This document shows positions 34,196-45,861 of a stretch of 64,000 nt of DNA, in pieces. Within the stretch, counting starts at the first letter, position 1. Each line of letters starts with the position of its first letter. The notes below the pieces were generated by a model that saw only the letters and a program-made list of their open reading frames with translations, made no database searches and was not told the DNA's origin. The position numbers were made by a program, and so were the translations under genes. The stretch is from Talpa occidentalis (lineage: Eukaryota; Chordata; Mammalia; Eulipotyphla; Talpidae). The stretch spans positions 114,318,615 to 114,382,614 of the forward strand of contig NW_023603184.1 in assembly GCF_014898055.3 (NCBI RefSeq), read 5' to 3'.

Positions 34196-35200
34196 AAAAA
34201 ATAGTAAAATTACAAGGTGTGGGTCTATGATAATAGTTTGTACTTGAAAACTGAGAGTTGCTTCAAGGTCACAATGAGAGATAATTGTATTTCAGTCTTG
34301 TTTTGTCTCTACTTCCTATGTTCTCTAGTGGTCATCATCAAGTATAGTGGACAATTATTTGCTTCCTTCCCTGTTGGATTTCCATATTCGCTCTGGATGA
34401 CCTTGAATGACACTAGCTTAAGCCAGTTATGATTCTTTACCTGAAGTTAATTTCTTTTTCATTTTTTGTACAACCATATTTTCACTTCTAAGAGCCCACT
34501 TTACCATCCTTGTGGCAGGCACTACTGGCTGTCTACCCAAATAATTTCCTCATTCCTCTTTGCTTATAGGACTCTAGTATTTTTCAGATGTCCACTCTTA
34601 TCTACAGTAAGTGGAAAGGCAATTCATTCCTAACTAAAGTGAAATTTGGATTAGGCTAAGCAAATAATCACAGTGTTTCTAGTCCCCTTGTCAATGATTT
34701 GCTATTGAGGGTTACTTGTTCCTTGTCTCTGTCATAGTCAATGAAATGTGGTGACAGGACTTGGAAAGATGAGGTAGGAGAAATTTCTTTACACTTAGCA
34801 AGGGAGCATTGGATGCGTAGGCTGCGCGGCCTCTTGATATTGGTTCTATCTGGGGTAGATACTTAAAATTGCTTTGGGAGAACCTCCATGAGGAGATCCA
34901 GCTAAAAGGTAAAATAAATGTAAGGAAACTGGGTGTGCCTAATGGTATTTTTGGGTTCCAGTATCATCTTACCATGTTTCTGGATTTAAGTGTTTTATGA
35001 GGTAATGATGATTTTTTTTTTTTATTTTTCAAACCAGAAAGCAGTTTTTTGTTATTCAAAAGCAGTTTTTTGTTATATCCCAATTAGAACAGTAAAGTGT
35101 TACCTTAATTTTGTAAATAAAAATTTAAGAAGTAATAATTTAGGTTATTTAAGTAAGTTTATAGACCACCCAGGTTTTGTGAACTTTGAATATAATTAGT
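34196..35200. other. Unassigned DNA
   Basis: No gene is seen. 34500-34790 ('cctcattcctctttgcttatagg...caatgaaatgtggtgacagg') has the feel of an ancient interspersed repeat but I cannot name it. A 16-bp phrase AAAGCAGTTTTTTGTT is tandemly doubled at about 35038-35075. Confidence 0.4.
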
Positions 35201-35205
35201 GTTAT

Positions 35206-35804
35206 TGTAACAGGGTGGTCCCCAGGGAAGGGGGAGATTCCAGGTTTCCTGCCCCACCCAAGGGAGGGTGGAGCTGAGCAGGGAGAGAAGAGGCTGGAGA
35301 GGAGACTGAGGAAGGAAGGAAGCAGGATGGAGCCAGAAGGAAACCTGGAAGAGGCACATGGAGCCAAAGACACATGAAGTAACTGCGCTTGCCTTTTGGT
35401 CATGGGCTGGTTGACACAGTGTGAGTGAGAGACCCGTGGGGAGGTGACAATGGCGGTTTTTGTCTTGATTTTGATTTTGCTCTTTCCCTTCCAGACTTGT
35501 CTAAGGGTTTCTGATCCTTTTCTCTGGGTCCCCACTGGAAAATGCTTTAGACTTGTGGCAGGCTTTGGGGCCTTGCTCTGGGCCAATCCTGCTTGGGTGG
35601 ACTTTTACCAGGAGGGGATGGGTAACTTTGGGTGCTTGATTTCGAAACTATATTCTTTGCCCTTCCTGTGTTGTTTCCTAATTGTGTTAAAGTTCCTTCC
35701 CATTAAAGTCGCATATGTTTTGTGTTGATGCGGTGGATGGCAGAACCTATTTAGAGCAGGCAGGTTTGCGGGGTCTGGGGTGCCCCTCTCCCTGCCCTGT
35801 AACA
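35206..35804 (+). mobile_element. Solo LTR, family B (TGTAACAGGG...CCCTGTAACA)
   Basis: 599-bp LTR with perfect 10-bp inverted termini TGTAACAGGG and CCCTGTAACA. The 4-bp duplication TTAT occurs at 35202-35205 and 35805-35808. A polyadenylation-type ATTAAAG lies at 35702. A 4-bp duplication is typical of gammaretrovirus-like (class I) elements. The 94-codon frame at 35444-35728 lies entirely in the LTR and has no viral motif. Confidence 0.9.
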
Positions 35805-35808
35805 TTAT

Positions 35809-36345
35809 TACTGTACAACTTTTTATTAGTCATCAAATTTTGTGGGTTTGAATATAGTTAATGGGTTAATCAATTAAATTTGGTGTGAGATGAATAAACT
35901 TTACCTATAGCTCAGAAACGCACTATCTTATCAATTTTTTTTTTTTAAAATAGACCAAAATTACAATCTAATCAATTACAAAGTCACACCATTGTGTATG
36001 AGTTGCTTGAAGGCCTGAGTATACTGGAAACATTAAATGTACATTAAGAAATATTGGCACAGTCTTACTGCTACTCTGAGTAATTTAAAGATTGGAGTCA
36101 TGATGAGCTGTAAGTAAATAGAAATGATAAAGCTGCTAGGAATAAAATTAAAGAAAACTGTGAAGTTTAGATTCATTCACAAAGATAAAAATGCAGGCAT
36201 ATAGTAAATTTTAGGTAATGAATAGTTTTGTAAAATTGTAGTTTACTGTAACCATTATTTTAGTTGTTTTCTGCCTCATGTTCTTGAGTTTGTTTTGTTG
36301 TTGTTGTTGATTGATTTGTTTTTCTTGATGCATATCCTTTAGGGG
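35809..36345. other. Unassigned AT-rich DNA
   Basis: No gene or named repeat is seen. Confidence 0.45.
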
Positions 36346-36349
36346 ATGG

Positions 36350-37375
36350 CAGGCAGATTAGTTAACTAATGCTAATCTGCAGCTTATTGATAGACTGGTT
36401 TAAAATTCCAAGGCTAGGAGAGCCATAGCTATAATTAACTTAAGACTCTAGTGATGTAGGTTTTAGCATAAGAGACTCCATTTTGGGTCTGTTGTCTTGT
36501 TTTACAATATATTGTGCTGTACCACAGTAAGGACATAGATCTGAGTCTTTGTCTTCTTGTTCTAAAAAGGACAATTATCCAAGGCTGAGTATTTACAAAG
36601 GCAAGAGAGACATGTATTTTAGAGTATTAGTGCTATCCTTAGCTGAAATAATTTACTAGGCTTTTAAGCAGAGGTGGAAGCAAGCAAACCAGGAATAATA
36701 AAATAGGCTCAGACAATTAGGTAAGTGTCACAATGAGCAGGTTTGTTAGGAATGAGGGGGTGTGAGAAACATAAAGCTAATGATGTGTAAACAGTGCAGA
36801 TGAAGAAGAGTGTGGTGAAACCAGAGGTGGAGATGTTACAGATGTTGACAGCCTTAGTCATTGGTCTAGAAAGAGCAAAGCTATTATTGTATTTGAACTG
36901 ATATCAGCATGGATGTTGAAAGCATGGAGACTGGGTTGGAGAGAGATTTAGATAGCCTGTAACTTGAATATCAAAGGAAAGTGAAAGAGACATCAGAAGA
37001 GTAGTTACTAAAAGAGACATCCTAAGTAACAAGATCTCCTACAATCCTGATTGAAATTGCATATCACTTTCTTGCATAAAAATGCAATAAACATGCTTGA
37101 GATGCTCCCTCTATGAGATCACGACCTCCCATAAAGCTAGACAGGAGAGACCAGAGAATACAAAGTGCTGCAATAAGGATTATTGTTCTTTTAGAAGCTG
37201 TTGTTTAGGGATTATCCTGGGGCATCCCTTTGCCCTTGCAGAATAGGAATGCCCTCTGGTGACCTTTTTCTGGTTTGAAAGGGAGCCACATTTTTAAGGG
37301 TTTTTGAATGTGAATAAAAGCCTCTTTGTATATAAATGATTATGGAGGCACTGTGCTTATCTACTTTAACAATTA
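36350..37375 (+). repeat. Probable old LTR/ERV remnant
   Basis: It starts near 'agattagttaactaatgctaatctg' and carries 'tagcataagagactccattttggg' at 36463. It ends with 'gtgaataaaagcctctttgtatataaatg' (37310-37340), an LTR-type polyadenylation region. Related wording occurs at 38640-38800. Limits and family are uncertain. Confidence 0.5.
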
Positions 37376-37518
37376 CAACAAATATATAATAAGGTAGAGG
37401 ATAAATATCCAGATAATTCAAATCCTAACTCCTATTTGTATTAAAATAATAAGAAAATATTTCCCCCACCCCCAAATTGTCTCTATTAAGATTTTCATGG
37501 CTCCTGCACTCTTTTCTT

Positions 37519-37843
37519 TCTTTCTTTTTTTTTAAAGTCTTCAAAGAAAGACTTTTTAAAAAAATTTTATTTATTTCTTTTTTAAAAAAATATTTATTTA
37601 TATAAGAACCGGAGTACAGACCAGATGCGCGGAAGGGTGAGAGGATTCACCAGAGACAGAGTGGGGAACACAACAGGCAGATCTACTGAAATACACTGCT
37701 GAGGGGAGCAGCTGGTGAGACAGGAGAGGTCTGCAGTGCCATGTGGGACCCTTGCCGGCTGGCGGGGATCGAACCGGTGCTGCAGAGGCTGCGGACAGCT
37801 TCACAGCATGGCTCTCAACCTCCTGTGCCACCAGGGGAGGCCT
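37519..37843 (-). repeat. tRNA-derived SINE with long irregular tail
   Basis: Reverse-oriented SINE (body 37590-37843, head end TGCCACCAGGGGAGGCC). A perfect 17-bp duplication TCCTGCACTCTTTTCTT lies at 37502-37518 and 37844-37860. The tail side (37519-37590) includes a small palindrome AAAGTCTT/AAGACTTT around 37536-37557. Confidence 0.9.
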
Positions 37844-37860
37844 TCCTGCACTCTTTTCTT

Positions 37861-38639
37861 AACCAATTTTGTTATATATGTGAGTCTATATCAAAAATTA
37901 TTTTTTTGAACAACAGAGAAATTCTAAGACTCTGATGTGGTTCAGGGCACACTACCTCAAATATATGGCATCTTGATATATTGATTATTTTCAAGCTGAG
38001 GGAATTTGAGAAATGGCAGTGAAGGAAGGACTTTAACCTTGCTCTGAAACAGGTCATTAAGTCTGCCTGTGAAGTGCTCTTCCTATCCCAGGGGGTGTCT
38101 TTATATCTGAAGACAAAGAGCCTAATGAAGACTCTGAGTCATCTTGCCAATTTTGCCACAGTTTACTATAGGAGGCTCATTCTCCTGTCCCATCACATCT
38201 TCCCAAAATTTGTAACTTTTCTTCAAATCTAGCATAGAGGCACTCATATTTTATTGCAAGGAGTCCCGTGGAGAGTTTAGAAGAGCAGAGATAGAAGGTA
38301 TTTTTGCCTTCCTAGCAATTAGTCTTTAGAGTGCTGGCTATGTCCTAAACTTTGTGCTATTTTTTTTGGGTGTTTTTATAAAGGATTAAGAAATTTGGCT
38401 AACTTCTTGTTAAAAGACCAGAAAGGTGTAGTAAAGTATTTAAGAATTTACCTGAGCAAAAATGGACTCAAACCTTACAATATCGCATCTAGCAGATAGA
38501 AAGATGCTTGGAGGAGCTGAACAAATGGAAGGGTTGTATAGGCAGAAGGGAGTGGAAACGAGGAAGTTAGGCTAGGAAAACAATAAAAAGTCCAGTTGGT
38601 TATTGCAAAATTTCTTTTCTTTGAAGGGGGTCTATCAAG
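37861..38639. other. Unassigned DNA
   Basis: No gene or nameable repeat is seen. Confidence 0.45.
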
Positions 38640-38830
38640 TGAATTGCCTAACCTGTGCTAATCAGGTGAGTCATGATTAACTGGTTTATGATTTCATTTC
38701 TGGAAAAGCTGAAACTATAATTAAGTCTCCCTATGGTGACATGGGGCTTAGCATAAATGACTCCATATTGGGCCAGTTGTCTTATTTTTTAACAAGTTCC
38801 ACAGTCTCAAACAGGGCAGGTAGTGAGACA
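38640..38830 (+). repeat. Old LTR fragment related to the 36.4-kb remnant
   Basis: 'ctataattaagtctccctatggtgacatggggcttagcataaatgactccatattggg' parallels the 36.43-36.50 kb stretch at roughly 70 percent by eye. Confidence 0.5.
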
Positions 38831-39729
38831 GGAAGTTATTGCCTCCAACCACCATACTAGCTAAGGCAGCAGGCAGTGGTCTGCCGGCCAGATTTATATT
38901 TGGGCTAGATTTATATTTATCTTTACTAGTGAGTGTGTGATAACTTTGATTAACCTGATGGCTTACACTCCTGATTCACACCTGAGTCTCCCTTTTTTGC
39001 AGCATGATGAGATGTTCATCTTCCACTCTTAAGCATGGCAACTTGGAACTCGCATGAGAAAGATATTTATACATTTTAGTTCTAAGTTAGAGAAAGCATA
39101 AAAATTAAGCTATTGACTAAATTGTGTTTGCTTATTAATACTTTACTTTTACTTAATTTGTCAGAGGGTTGCAATGTTAAGTGTGGGTATCTGACTTTTC
39201 CTTGAGCCTATTTCCCCTGGATTTGGCAAAATGATAAAGTTTGGATAAATAACGTCGAATATGTAGAATCGATAATATTAACAGTTTCTCATAAGCCTGA
39301 CATGTACTGCTCACTGAAGTATTTGACATTTTCCATCACTGAGAGAATGAACTAGATAACCTCAAAGAATGCTTCAGTCCCTAAAGCCCAGTAAATTTTG
39401 GTTTTGACTAGTTTTTTAAACTAAAACAAGTTTCTTAAACATCATGTTCAAATTTATCCTAATTTTAATGTTTAATTTTATCATTTTGTCTTTTGAGGGG
39501 TTAGTTTTAATTTCTTGTGGTCTTTATGGCTTGGGTATTATAAGAAGATTTTGGAGTTATAGACAGGGTATATGACTAATCTAGTTGTTAGGAGGACCTT
39601 CAGGTAGAACACAATGAGAGTGGAAAGAGTATTTCAAGGATGTAGGAAGTCTTTGAGGATCAAGTATATGTTTTGGCACAGAATTAGAACACTGAACTAT
39701 TCGTTATAGTTCTGCATGATTTATATAAG
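38831..39729. other. Unassigned DNA
   Basis: No gene is seen; possibly more of the old LTR at the left. Confidence 0.4.
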
Positions 39730-39935
39730 ACTTTAGGTTATACTGGAAAAAGCCTGAGCTTTGGCCTCTTTTGAAAACAGGATATCCCATTTATAAGCTG
39801 GGTGCTTTTCTGCTGGCATATTCATTGTACACTGCTTCTCTTTTCTAATCTGAAAGGTGGCCTACTTAAGGATTCTTGAGAGGATTAAAAGCATTTGCAT
39901 GTAGGATAGTGGTTAGTATTTTGTAGATAGCCATA
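39730..39935 (+). repeat. MIR SINE (ancient)
   Basis: Order and wording of MIR: 'ataagctgggtgctttt', 'ttctctttt...tctgaaaggtgg', 'ttgagaggattaaaagcatttgcatgtagg', 'gtggttagtattttgtagatagcc'. Strongly diverged. Confidence 0.6.
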
Positions 39936-39950
39936 ATACTATCTATTATG

Positions 39951-40120
39951 TAGTACAGTTTTATAAATGTATGTACTGCTCTATCCTCTTGGTAAAATTA
40001 TATGCTGTTTTTCATTCATTAACAAATATGCTATTTTATGTAAATGAATTTATCCTAAATTGTAAATACAAAAGGCGCATCTTCAATGTAGTGCATTATT
40101 TCTGAATTATAGATTATAAG
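39951..40120 (+). repeat. Direct repeat copy 1 (pair with 41163-41335)
   Basis: Shares with the second copy TAGTACAGTTTTATA, ATGTA.GTACTGCTCTAT, AAAATTATATGCTGTTTT, AACAAATATGCTATTT, GTAAATGAATTTATC and CATCTTCAATGTAGTGCATT, with scattered substitutions and a few small gaps. Confidence 0.85.
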
Positions 40121-41162
40121 ACATTGGAGAGCAACAAAATGAATATATGCTTTTGACTATATCATCATCAAAAGTTATGTAAGTTACAGTTATGTAATAT
40201 GAATTGAGATACACTTAGAAGTTTTTTTCAATTAATAAAACATATCTCTACAAGACATGATGAAAGAAAATTTGTAATGTAAAATATTAATATGAACAGA
40301 AAATAAGAAATGCGTAATCCTAAAATTATGTAGGAGAAAACTATTGTTAATTATTTTAGTGTACCTACATAACATCGTTTTCTTACTTGTGTAATGCATA
40401 CTATTAAAACAAGAATGCTGAAGAGTATTCAGTATTCTACAAAACAAACTCTCAAAGGAAAAAAAGTCTCACTGCCTGATGACATTTTTCTTAATTTAAA
40501 AAATATAATTGGAATCATGTTCTACACACTGATTTGTGATTTGACCTTTTCACATAATATGCTGTGACATACAGCATCTGATACAGGTGTATGTCCTGAT
40601 ATAGAGGCTAGAAGAACATTAGGAGGAGAAATCTGCAGGTATACCTTCATGATCTCAAATCATGTTACTATTAAAGGTAAATGTGGAATGATAGCATGCA
40701 GGCAGAAAATAATCAGAGAAATAGCCATCATCTGGCAATAGTTTCTGTTGAAATGGTGATTTTGCTCTAATGGACAGATAACTGTGAAAGGACGCCTCCA
40801 GTTTAAAATGATTAGCACTCATGCCAGTCTGTGCCCCTTTGTCTGATCTCACTTAGCACTCTTAAGTCCTGGTTCACTAGAGGAAAAGAACTCTTGCTTC
40901 TGCAACCCGTCTTGTACCCTGGTACTACTGGGAAGGAGATGTGGATGGAGACACATGGATGAGATGCATGGAAAATTGGAAGCATGTTTTATTACATGGC
41001 TTTGAATGAAATTCTTCTGGGACTTGAATTTGAGCTGAGCCAAGAAGAGAGCCTTCCACTTTACTTGTAGGAGACCTCCAACAAAGGAGGGGAAGCTTGC
41101 CTCTTTTAGTAGGGCTGGAAACCTCAGAGAAAAAGCCCTGGCAACTTTGAGAGTTTGTTTTG
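40121..41162. other. Unassigned DNA between the direct repeats
   Basis: 40490-40580 ('ataattggaatcatgttctacacactgatttgtgatttgaccttttcac') resembles an old L1-type phrase. 40900-40970 ('actactgggaaggagatg...ggagacacatgg') resembles 42040-42090. No gene is seen. Confidence 0.4.
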
Positions 41163-41335
41163 TAGTACAGTTTTATATATGTAGGTACTGCTCTATTTAT
41201 TTTCATGCTAAAATTATATGCTGTTTTCATTCTTATTAACAAATATGCTATTTCATGTAAATGAATTTATCTTAAAAGGTAAGTACAAAAGGAGCATCTT
41301 CAATGTAGTGCATTATTTATGACTTACAGATAAGT
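41163..41335 (+). repeat. Direct repeat copy 2 (pair with 39951-40120)
   Basis: Same order of blocks as copy 1, about 1.2 kb downstream. The flanks of the two copies do not match, so the homologous segment is only about 170 bp. Confidence 0.85.
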
Positions 41336-41880
41336 CATATGTTTGTGAGTTATAGATAAGGCATTCCATTCTTTAAATGGAATCTAGTAAGACCATGGCC
41401 TTGATGCTGAAGCCTGTGCAGACTGGAGGTTGAGAGCTCAATCTGAGATCCCCATGGAAGTTACAACAAAGCCAACAAAATTCCCCTTGGTTATTTTGCC
41501 CTATGAGGTTATGCAAACATAGGTAAAATGGATTGGAATTGGACTTAGTTTACAAATCCATCTTATTGTACTATTGAATAGAATTGGGGTGAAGGTGAAG
41601 AGAAAATGATTTTAAACAAGTAGAACCCATTTTAAGACTTTTTTTTTTGTTTTTCCCCCCCACTTTCTCTCTCTCTCTCTCTCTTTTTTTTTTTATTAGT
41701 TGTATACTGCCTGATACTTTTGTTTGACAAACACCCTCAGACTTTTTTTTTCTTTTGGTTTGGACTGATTAACTGTTTTCTGGAAATGGAGAACTTTGCC
41801 ACAGTGGCCATCCATAGACAATGATTAGTGAACACTCTGTCTCTAAGGCTGTCCCCCCGAGACCTTTATCAACAAAGAAA
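41336..41880. other. Unassigned DNA with T- and CT-rich tract
   Basis: 41639-41697 holds poly(T), poly(C), (CT)n and poly(T) in a row. The remainder has no recognisable feature. Confidence 0.5.
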
Positions 41881-41889
41881 TGGTGAGCG

Positions 41890-42407
41890 CAGGGGGAATG
41901 AAATGGAGAAATTGTTAGGGCTGGAAACACCATAGTATCCCCAACCCCCAATAAACTATGGGTGGGGCTGAGTGGCCAGGAAAGCAGTATAGACAGGTTG
42001 ATTAGAGAGAAAGACCTCTCACTTTTGCTGCCGGACTTGCACTCTGATGCTGCTGGAAAGGAGACATGGCAGGAGACACATGAAGGAGAGACACTTGGAA
42101 GAGACTTCTTGGTGAGAGACACATGGAGAGGCTGATAATAGCAGACATTATCTTGCTGTGGTGTCTCCTTTTGTCTCAACTTTCTGGGACCTGCTTCAGA
42201 ACCTCTTTTGTATGACTCCCCAACAGAAGATGGCTTCTGTTTGCAAGCTTTCAGGCCTCAACAGTCCCCCTCCGGGCCCACTCTATTTGATCATTTACCC
42301 TCAAGGGGATGAAGAATTTTGGGTACTTATTGTGAAAAATATTCTCTCTTCTTTCTCTATGCAAACTAGTTTTATTAAAATTCCTTATCACTAAAAAAAA
42401 AAAATTT
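41890..42407 (+). repeat. Old family B-like LTR sequence ending in poly(A)
   Basis: Segments match family B by order: 'gggtggggctgag', 'ggagacacatgaagg', 'ggggatgaagaattttgggtacttattg' (family B: GGGGATGGGTAACTTTGGGTGCTT) and 'ttattaaaattccttatcact' (family B: ATTAAAGTTCCTTCCCATT). Directly after this it ends in 12 A residues (42393-42404) where the solo LTRs continue for about 95 bp more. Confidence 0.55.
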
Positions 42408-43385
42408 GGTTCACTTTTCAATTCGATAGCTGTGTTCATGATTACTAATGGCCCTAATATCTGAATCATTTAGGTCTCTATTTTCTGGGTGCATGCATTC
42501 ATTAACAGCTACATGTGCTTGGACTCAACTTATTCTGGTTATGAGAACAGCCTGTGTCTGCGAGTCTCTTCTTGATGCTTACACAGGCGTTAAAGTAACT
42601 GGACCTCAAGAATGGAATCGATTTTTCAGGGCCAGTGTTTAAAATGCATCATTTCCCTTCAGGGTTTAAGAGCAAACTGCATTTTGATTTGTAAATTTAC
42701 ATGTGAAAATGATTATCACAAAAGTCTTTTAGAAACAAATTCTCCATCATATTGAAATGAAAACTTAACAAAAATCAGCTGTTAAGTATTTTTCCCCTCA
42801 ATAGTTTTAAAGGAAACTTCCCAGTTAAAGTTTGAGAAAGAGGGAGGGAGAGAAAGAAAATAAAGCAGAAATCCTCCGCAGCTTTGTTTTACTTTTATTT
42901 ATGTACCTACCCCCTGTACATCTTACTCACTGAATCTTTGCAAGAAAAAAATTAGTGAAATGTATAGTCTGTGGAATGAAGACCCCAAGTGAGTTGTTGA
43001 AGATGTACTGAGATACAGATAATGTGGTCCTTTACCAGATGTTCCTGTGGTGTGTAGACTTGTTCCTAACTGAGGGATCATTTACCAACTTAGGGATTTA
43101 GGGAGATCATTTAGCTTCCCTGAAATTTATTTCTTGACTGTCAGATGAAGATAATGACTTGAGACTTGTTTGTATGGCTAGGAGGTATAACTATGAAAAT
43201 CATCAGTTACACTAGTAAATAATCATGTATCTCTTGTGTGTCTACTCTCTTGATCCCCAAATTTTTAGAGTTCACACTGTCTCTTTTGGACTTGAGCAGG
43301 GAGCACCAGATTTCCTAGTTTTCCTTATCGGATCAACCAGGAAGTTTCTGAGAATTAAAAATTAAAATTCTTGTAATACTGCTGT
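42408..43385. other. Unassigned DNA; MIR-like scrap at 43090-43210
   Basis: 'tttagcttccctgaaatttatttcttgactgtcagatgaagataatgacttg' follows the MIR 3' half. No gene is seen. Confidence 0.45.
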
Positions 43386-44085
43386 TTTTTTTTTAATAAT
43401 AAATTTTATTTTTATATTCCCCCATACAATTGCAAACCCCCCATTCTGACCCCAATCCCTCCCCTCCCGCTCCCCACCCCCCAAAAAGTGTCTCTGGTTC
43501 ATAGTTTTTTGTTGATTTTGATTTTCACTTTCTTATAGTTATTCATTTTCCTGGTCCCTTATTTAAGTTTTCTAGATTCCTGCTATGAGTGAGACCATCC
43601 AGTATTTTTCTTTTTCTTTTTGGCTTATTTCGCTGAGCATGATCCCTTCCAGCGCCATCCATGTTGCTGCAAATTGCATGTGTTTATCTTTTGTGAATGC
43701 TGAGTAATATTCCATGGTGTATATGTACCACATCTTCTTGATCCAGTCATCTATTTTTGGGCATTTGGGCTGTTTCCAAAGCTTAGCTATTGTAAATAGT
43801 GCTGCTATAAACATAGGGGTGCAGGTGTTCTTTGGAATTGATGTTTCTGTGTCCTTTGGGTAAATACCTAGGAGTGGAATTGCTGGATCCTGTGGAAGCT
43901 CTATGTTTAGTAGGTCCAGAAATCTCCACACAGCTCTCCATAGTGGTTGGACCAGTTTGCACTCCCACCAACAGTGTAGAAGAGTTCCTTTTTCTCCACA
44001 ACCTCACCAACATTTGCTGTTGCTAGTTTTTCTAATATGTGCCATTCTCACTGGTGTTTTTGAAAATTTCCTTTCCACAGCTTGA
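43386..44085 (-). mobile_element. L1, 5'-truncated, ORF2 C-terminus and 3' UTR
   Basis: Reverse-oriented L1. The 119-residue frame at 43572-43931 is the C-terminal part of ORF2 ([54 protein letters not shown]), open to its stop. The 3' UTR (43390-43570) has a G-rich stretch (GGGGGGTGGGGAGCGGGAGG on minus) and ends in AATAAAATTTATTATTAAA. It is younger-looking than the other L1 pieces here, but only about 0.7 kb long, so it cannot move. Confidence 0.92.
43572..43931 (-). pseudogene. L1 ORF2 C-terminal fragment
   Basis: ORF2 protein of L1 is the endonuclease/reverse transcriptase. Only the C-terminal region is present; both catalytic domains are missing. The frame upstream (43783-44013) continues ORF2-like text in a shifted frame, so the copy is also frameshifted. 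Confidence 0.88.
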
Positions 44086-44342
44086 ATCCATTGGCATTTT
44101 CCTTTTTTCAATCTGTATTTTGGGATACGCGCCATTATAAATAACCTTTATGTTAGGAAGAAATTAAGTTATGTTATCTTCAGATTCCGACCCAGTGTGA
44201 GAAAGAAACTTCTAATGGTGGGTCAAACTTATTTATTCAATATTGATGTTCTGTTAATGAATCTAACAGAGAACAACTGAATAGCTTTGGGCTGGGGCTA
44301 CTATAGCACAGTGTCCTGTGGTTTATCTATTGTTTGAGACCT
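44086..44342. other. Unassigned DNA
   Basis: Nothing recognised. Confidence 0.45.
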
Positions 44343-44360
44343 TGGGTAAGAAAATTTCTA

Positions 44361-44656
44361 TTATTTATTTATTTATTTTTTTAGATTTATTTATTTCTTA
44401 AAATTTATTTATTTATTTATACAAGCACTGGGTACAGTCAGAAGTGCGGGAGGGTGAGAGAATTTACCAGAGCCAGAGTGGGGAACAGAACAGGCAGGCT
44501 GATGAAGTACACTGCTGAGGGGAGCAGCGGGCGGCAGGAGAGGTCTGCGTGCCATGTGGGACCCTCACCCAGGGGCCGGGGATCGAACCGGCTCTGCAGA
44601 GGCTGTGGGCAGCTTCGTAGCCCAGCACTCAACCGCTGCGCCACCAGGGTAAGCCC
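44361..44656 (-). repeat. tRNA-derived SINE
   Basis: 'CAGTGCTTGTATAAATAAATAAAT' subtype, reverse orientation, with a doubled ATTTATTTATTT tail region. The 18-bp duplication TGGGTAAGAAAATTTCTA lies at 44343-44360 and 44657-44674. Confidence 0.94.
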
Positions 44657-44674
44657 TGGGTAAGAAAATTTCTA

Positions 44675-45560
44675 AGTGAAATTTATATGAGGTGATCAGT
44701 TTCCTGAAAATAATATTTGTAAAATAAGAGAGAGCTCTTTGTGTAAAATAGATGAAAACTACGGGGATTCCTCCATTTAATCATGCAGACCTTCATTCAA
44801 AATTCTTTCAGACTTTATTATGTGTAAGCTACTGTGCTAGATTCCTCTAAAATAACTAATGTTAGAGAAACATGGACTCACAACCTTTATCTGCCTGCTC
44901 TAAGTCCAGTTCCTTTAAAGTCTCAATTTCATTTAAATCTGACCTTTTACTCCATAACTTTGTTTTAAAGTAACATTGATGTATTTTATCAATAGATACA
45001 GTGAGGCAATGCCATTCCTCCAGGATTATGCCAGTATTTATTCTGTGACTATAATTGTATGTGTCTCTGTTAGAGATGGGGAGAGTGCTTCAAAGTGTCC
45101 AAACAGAGTAAGAGCAAGGAGAAAAGAGGGAAGGAACATGGTACAGCTTAAACTTGCAAAACCTCATGCCTTTGGGTAAGATGGAATGGAATAAAGGTAT
45201 GGAACTAAATTAGGAAATGTTTAAATAGTCTAGTTGAGAGATCATGAGGAACTGATATTAGGAGGTTAGAAAAGAGGGAATTGGGGTTGTGTTTAATTTC
45301 TGGAATTGTTGGCTTAATGGGTGTATTTCAGACTGCAGGAATAGAGAAGATCGTGTGTAGACTTGGATTGTTGGACTTGATTATGGTAATATTCCCCTAC
45401 ACAAGGAAATATAGGACAAATATGATTACAGGAAGAGAATAATGTGATTCCACTTTGAATGTTTGAGTTTGAAGTGTTATGGACCATTCCAGGAGAGATG
45501 CCTTGTAGTAAGTTGGACATACAATTTGAAAATGAGAAATCCTAGCATAGAGATATGGGT
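44675..45560. other. Unassigned DNA
   Basis: No gene is seen. The text at 45480-45580 and 45850-45960 ('agatatgggttaaaaagttgtcca', 'tatggaggtcattgttagtgtcataagg') resembles an ancient mammalian repeat also suspected at 60.8 and 63.3 kb; family not assigned. Confidence 0.4.
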
Positions 45561-45579
45561 TAAAAAGTTGTCCATATGG

Positions 45580-45843
45580 GGCCTCCCTGGTGGCTCAGGC
45601 AGTTGAGCGCAGCTCTGTGAAGCTGTCGGCAGCCTCTGCAGTGCCGGTTCAATCCCTGCTGGCCTTGGAGCAACTCACATGGCGAGCAGACCTCTCCTGT
45701 CTCTCCCGCTGCTCCCCTCAGCAGTATATTTCGTCAGTCTGCCTGTTCTGTTCCCCGCTCTGTCTCTGATGAATCCTCTCGCCCTACTGCGCTTCTGGTC
45801 TGTGCCCTGGCTCTTGTATAAATAAAATAAATCTTTAAAAAAA
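45580..45843 (+). repeat. tRNA-derived SINE
   Basis: GCGCAGCTCTGTGAAGC head type, tail TTGTATAAATAAAATAAATCTTT plus A-run. The 18-bp duplication AAAAAGTTGTCCATATGG lies at 45562-45579 and 45844-45861. Confidence 0.95.
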
Positions 45844-45861
45844 AAAAAGTTGTCCATATGG

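Noticed and set aside
35444..35728. 94-codon frame, and its counterpart at 48561-48812, as a conserved protein
   Set aside because: Both lie inside copies of the same LTR. Similarity is due to the repeat, not to selection on a protein; no domain is seen.
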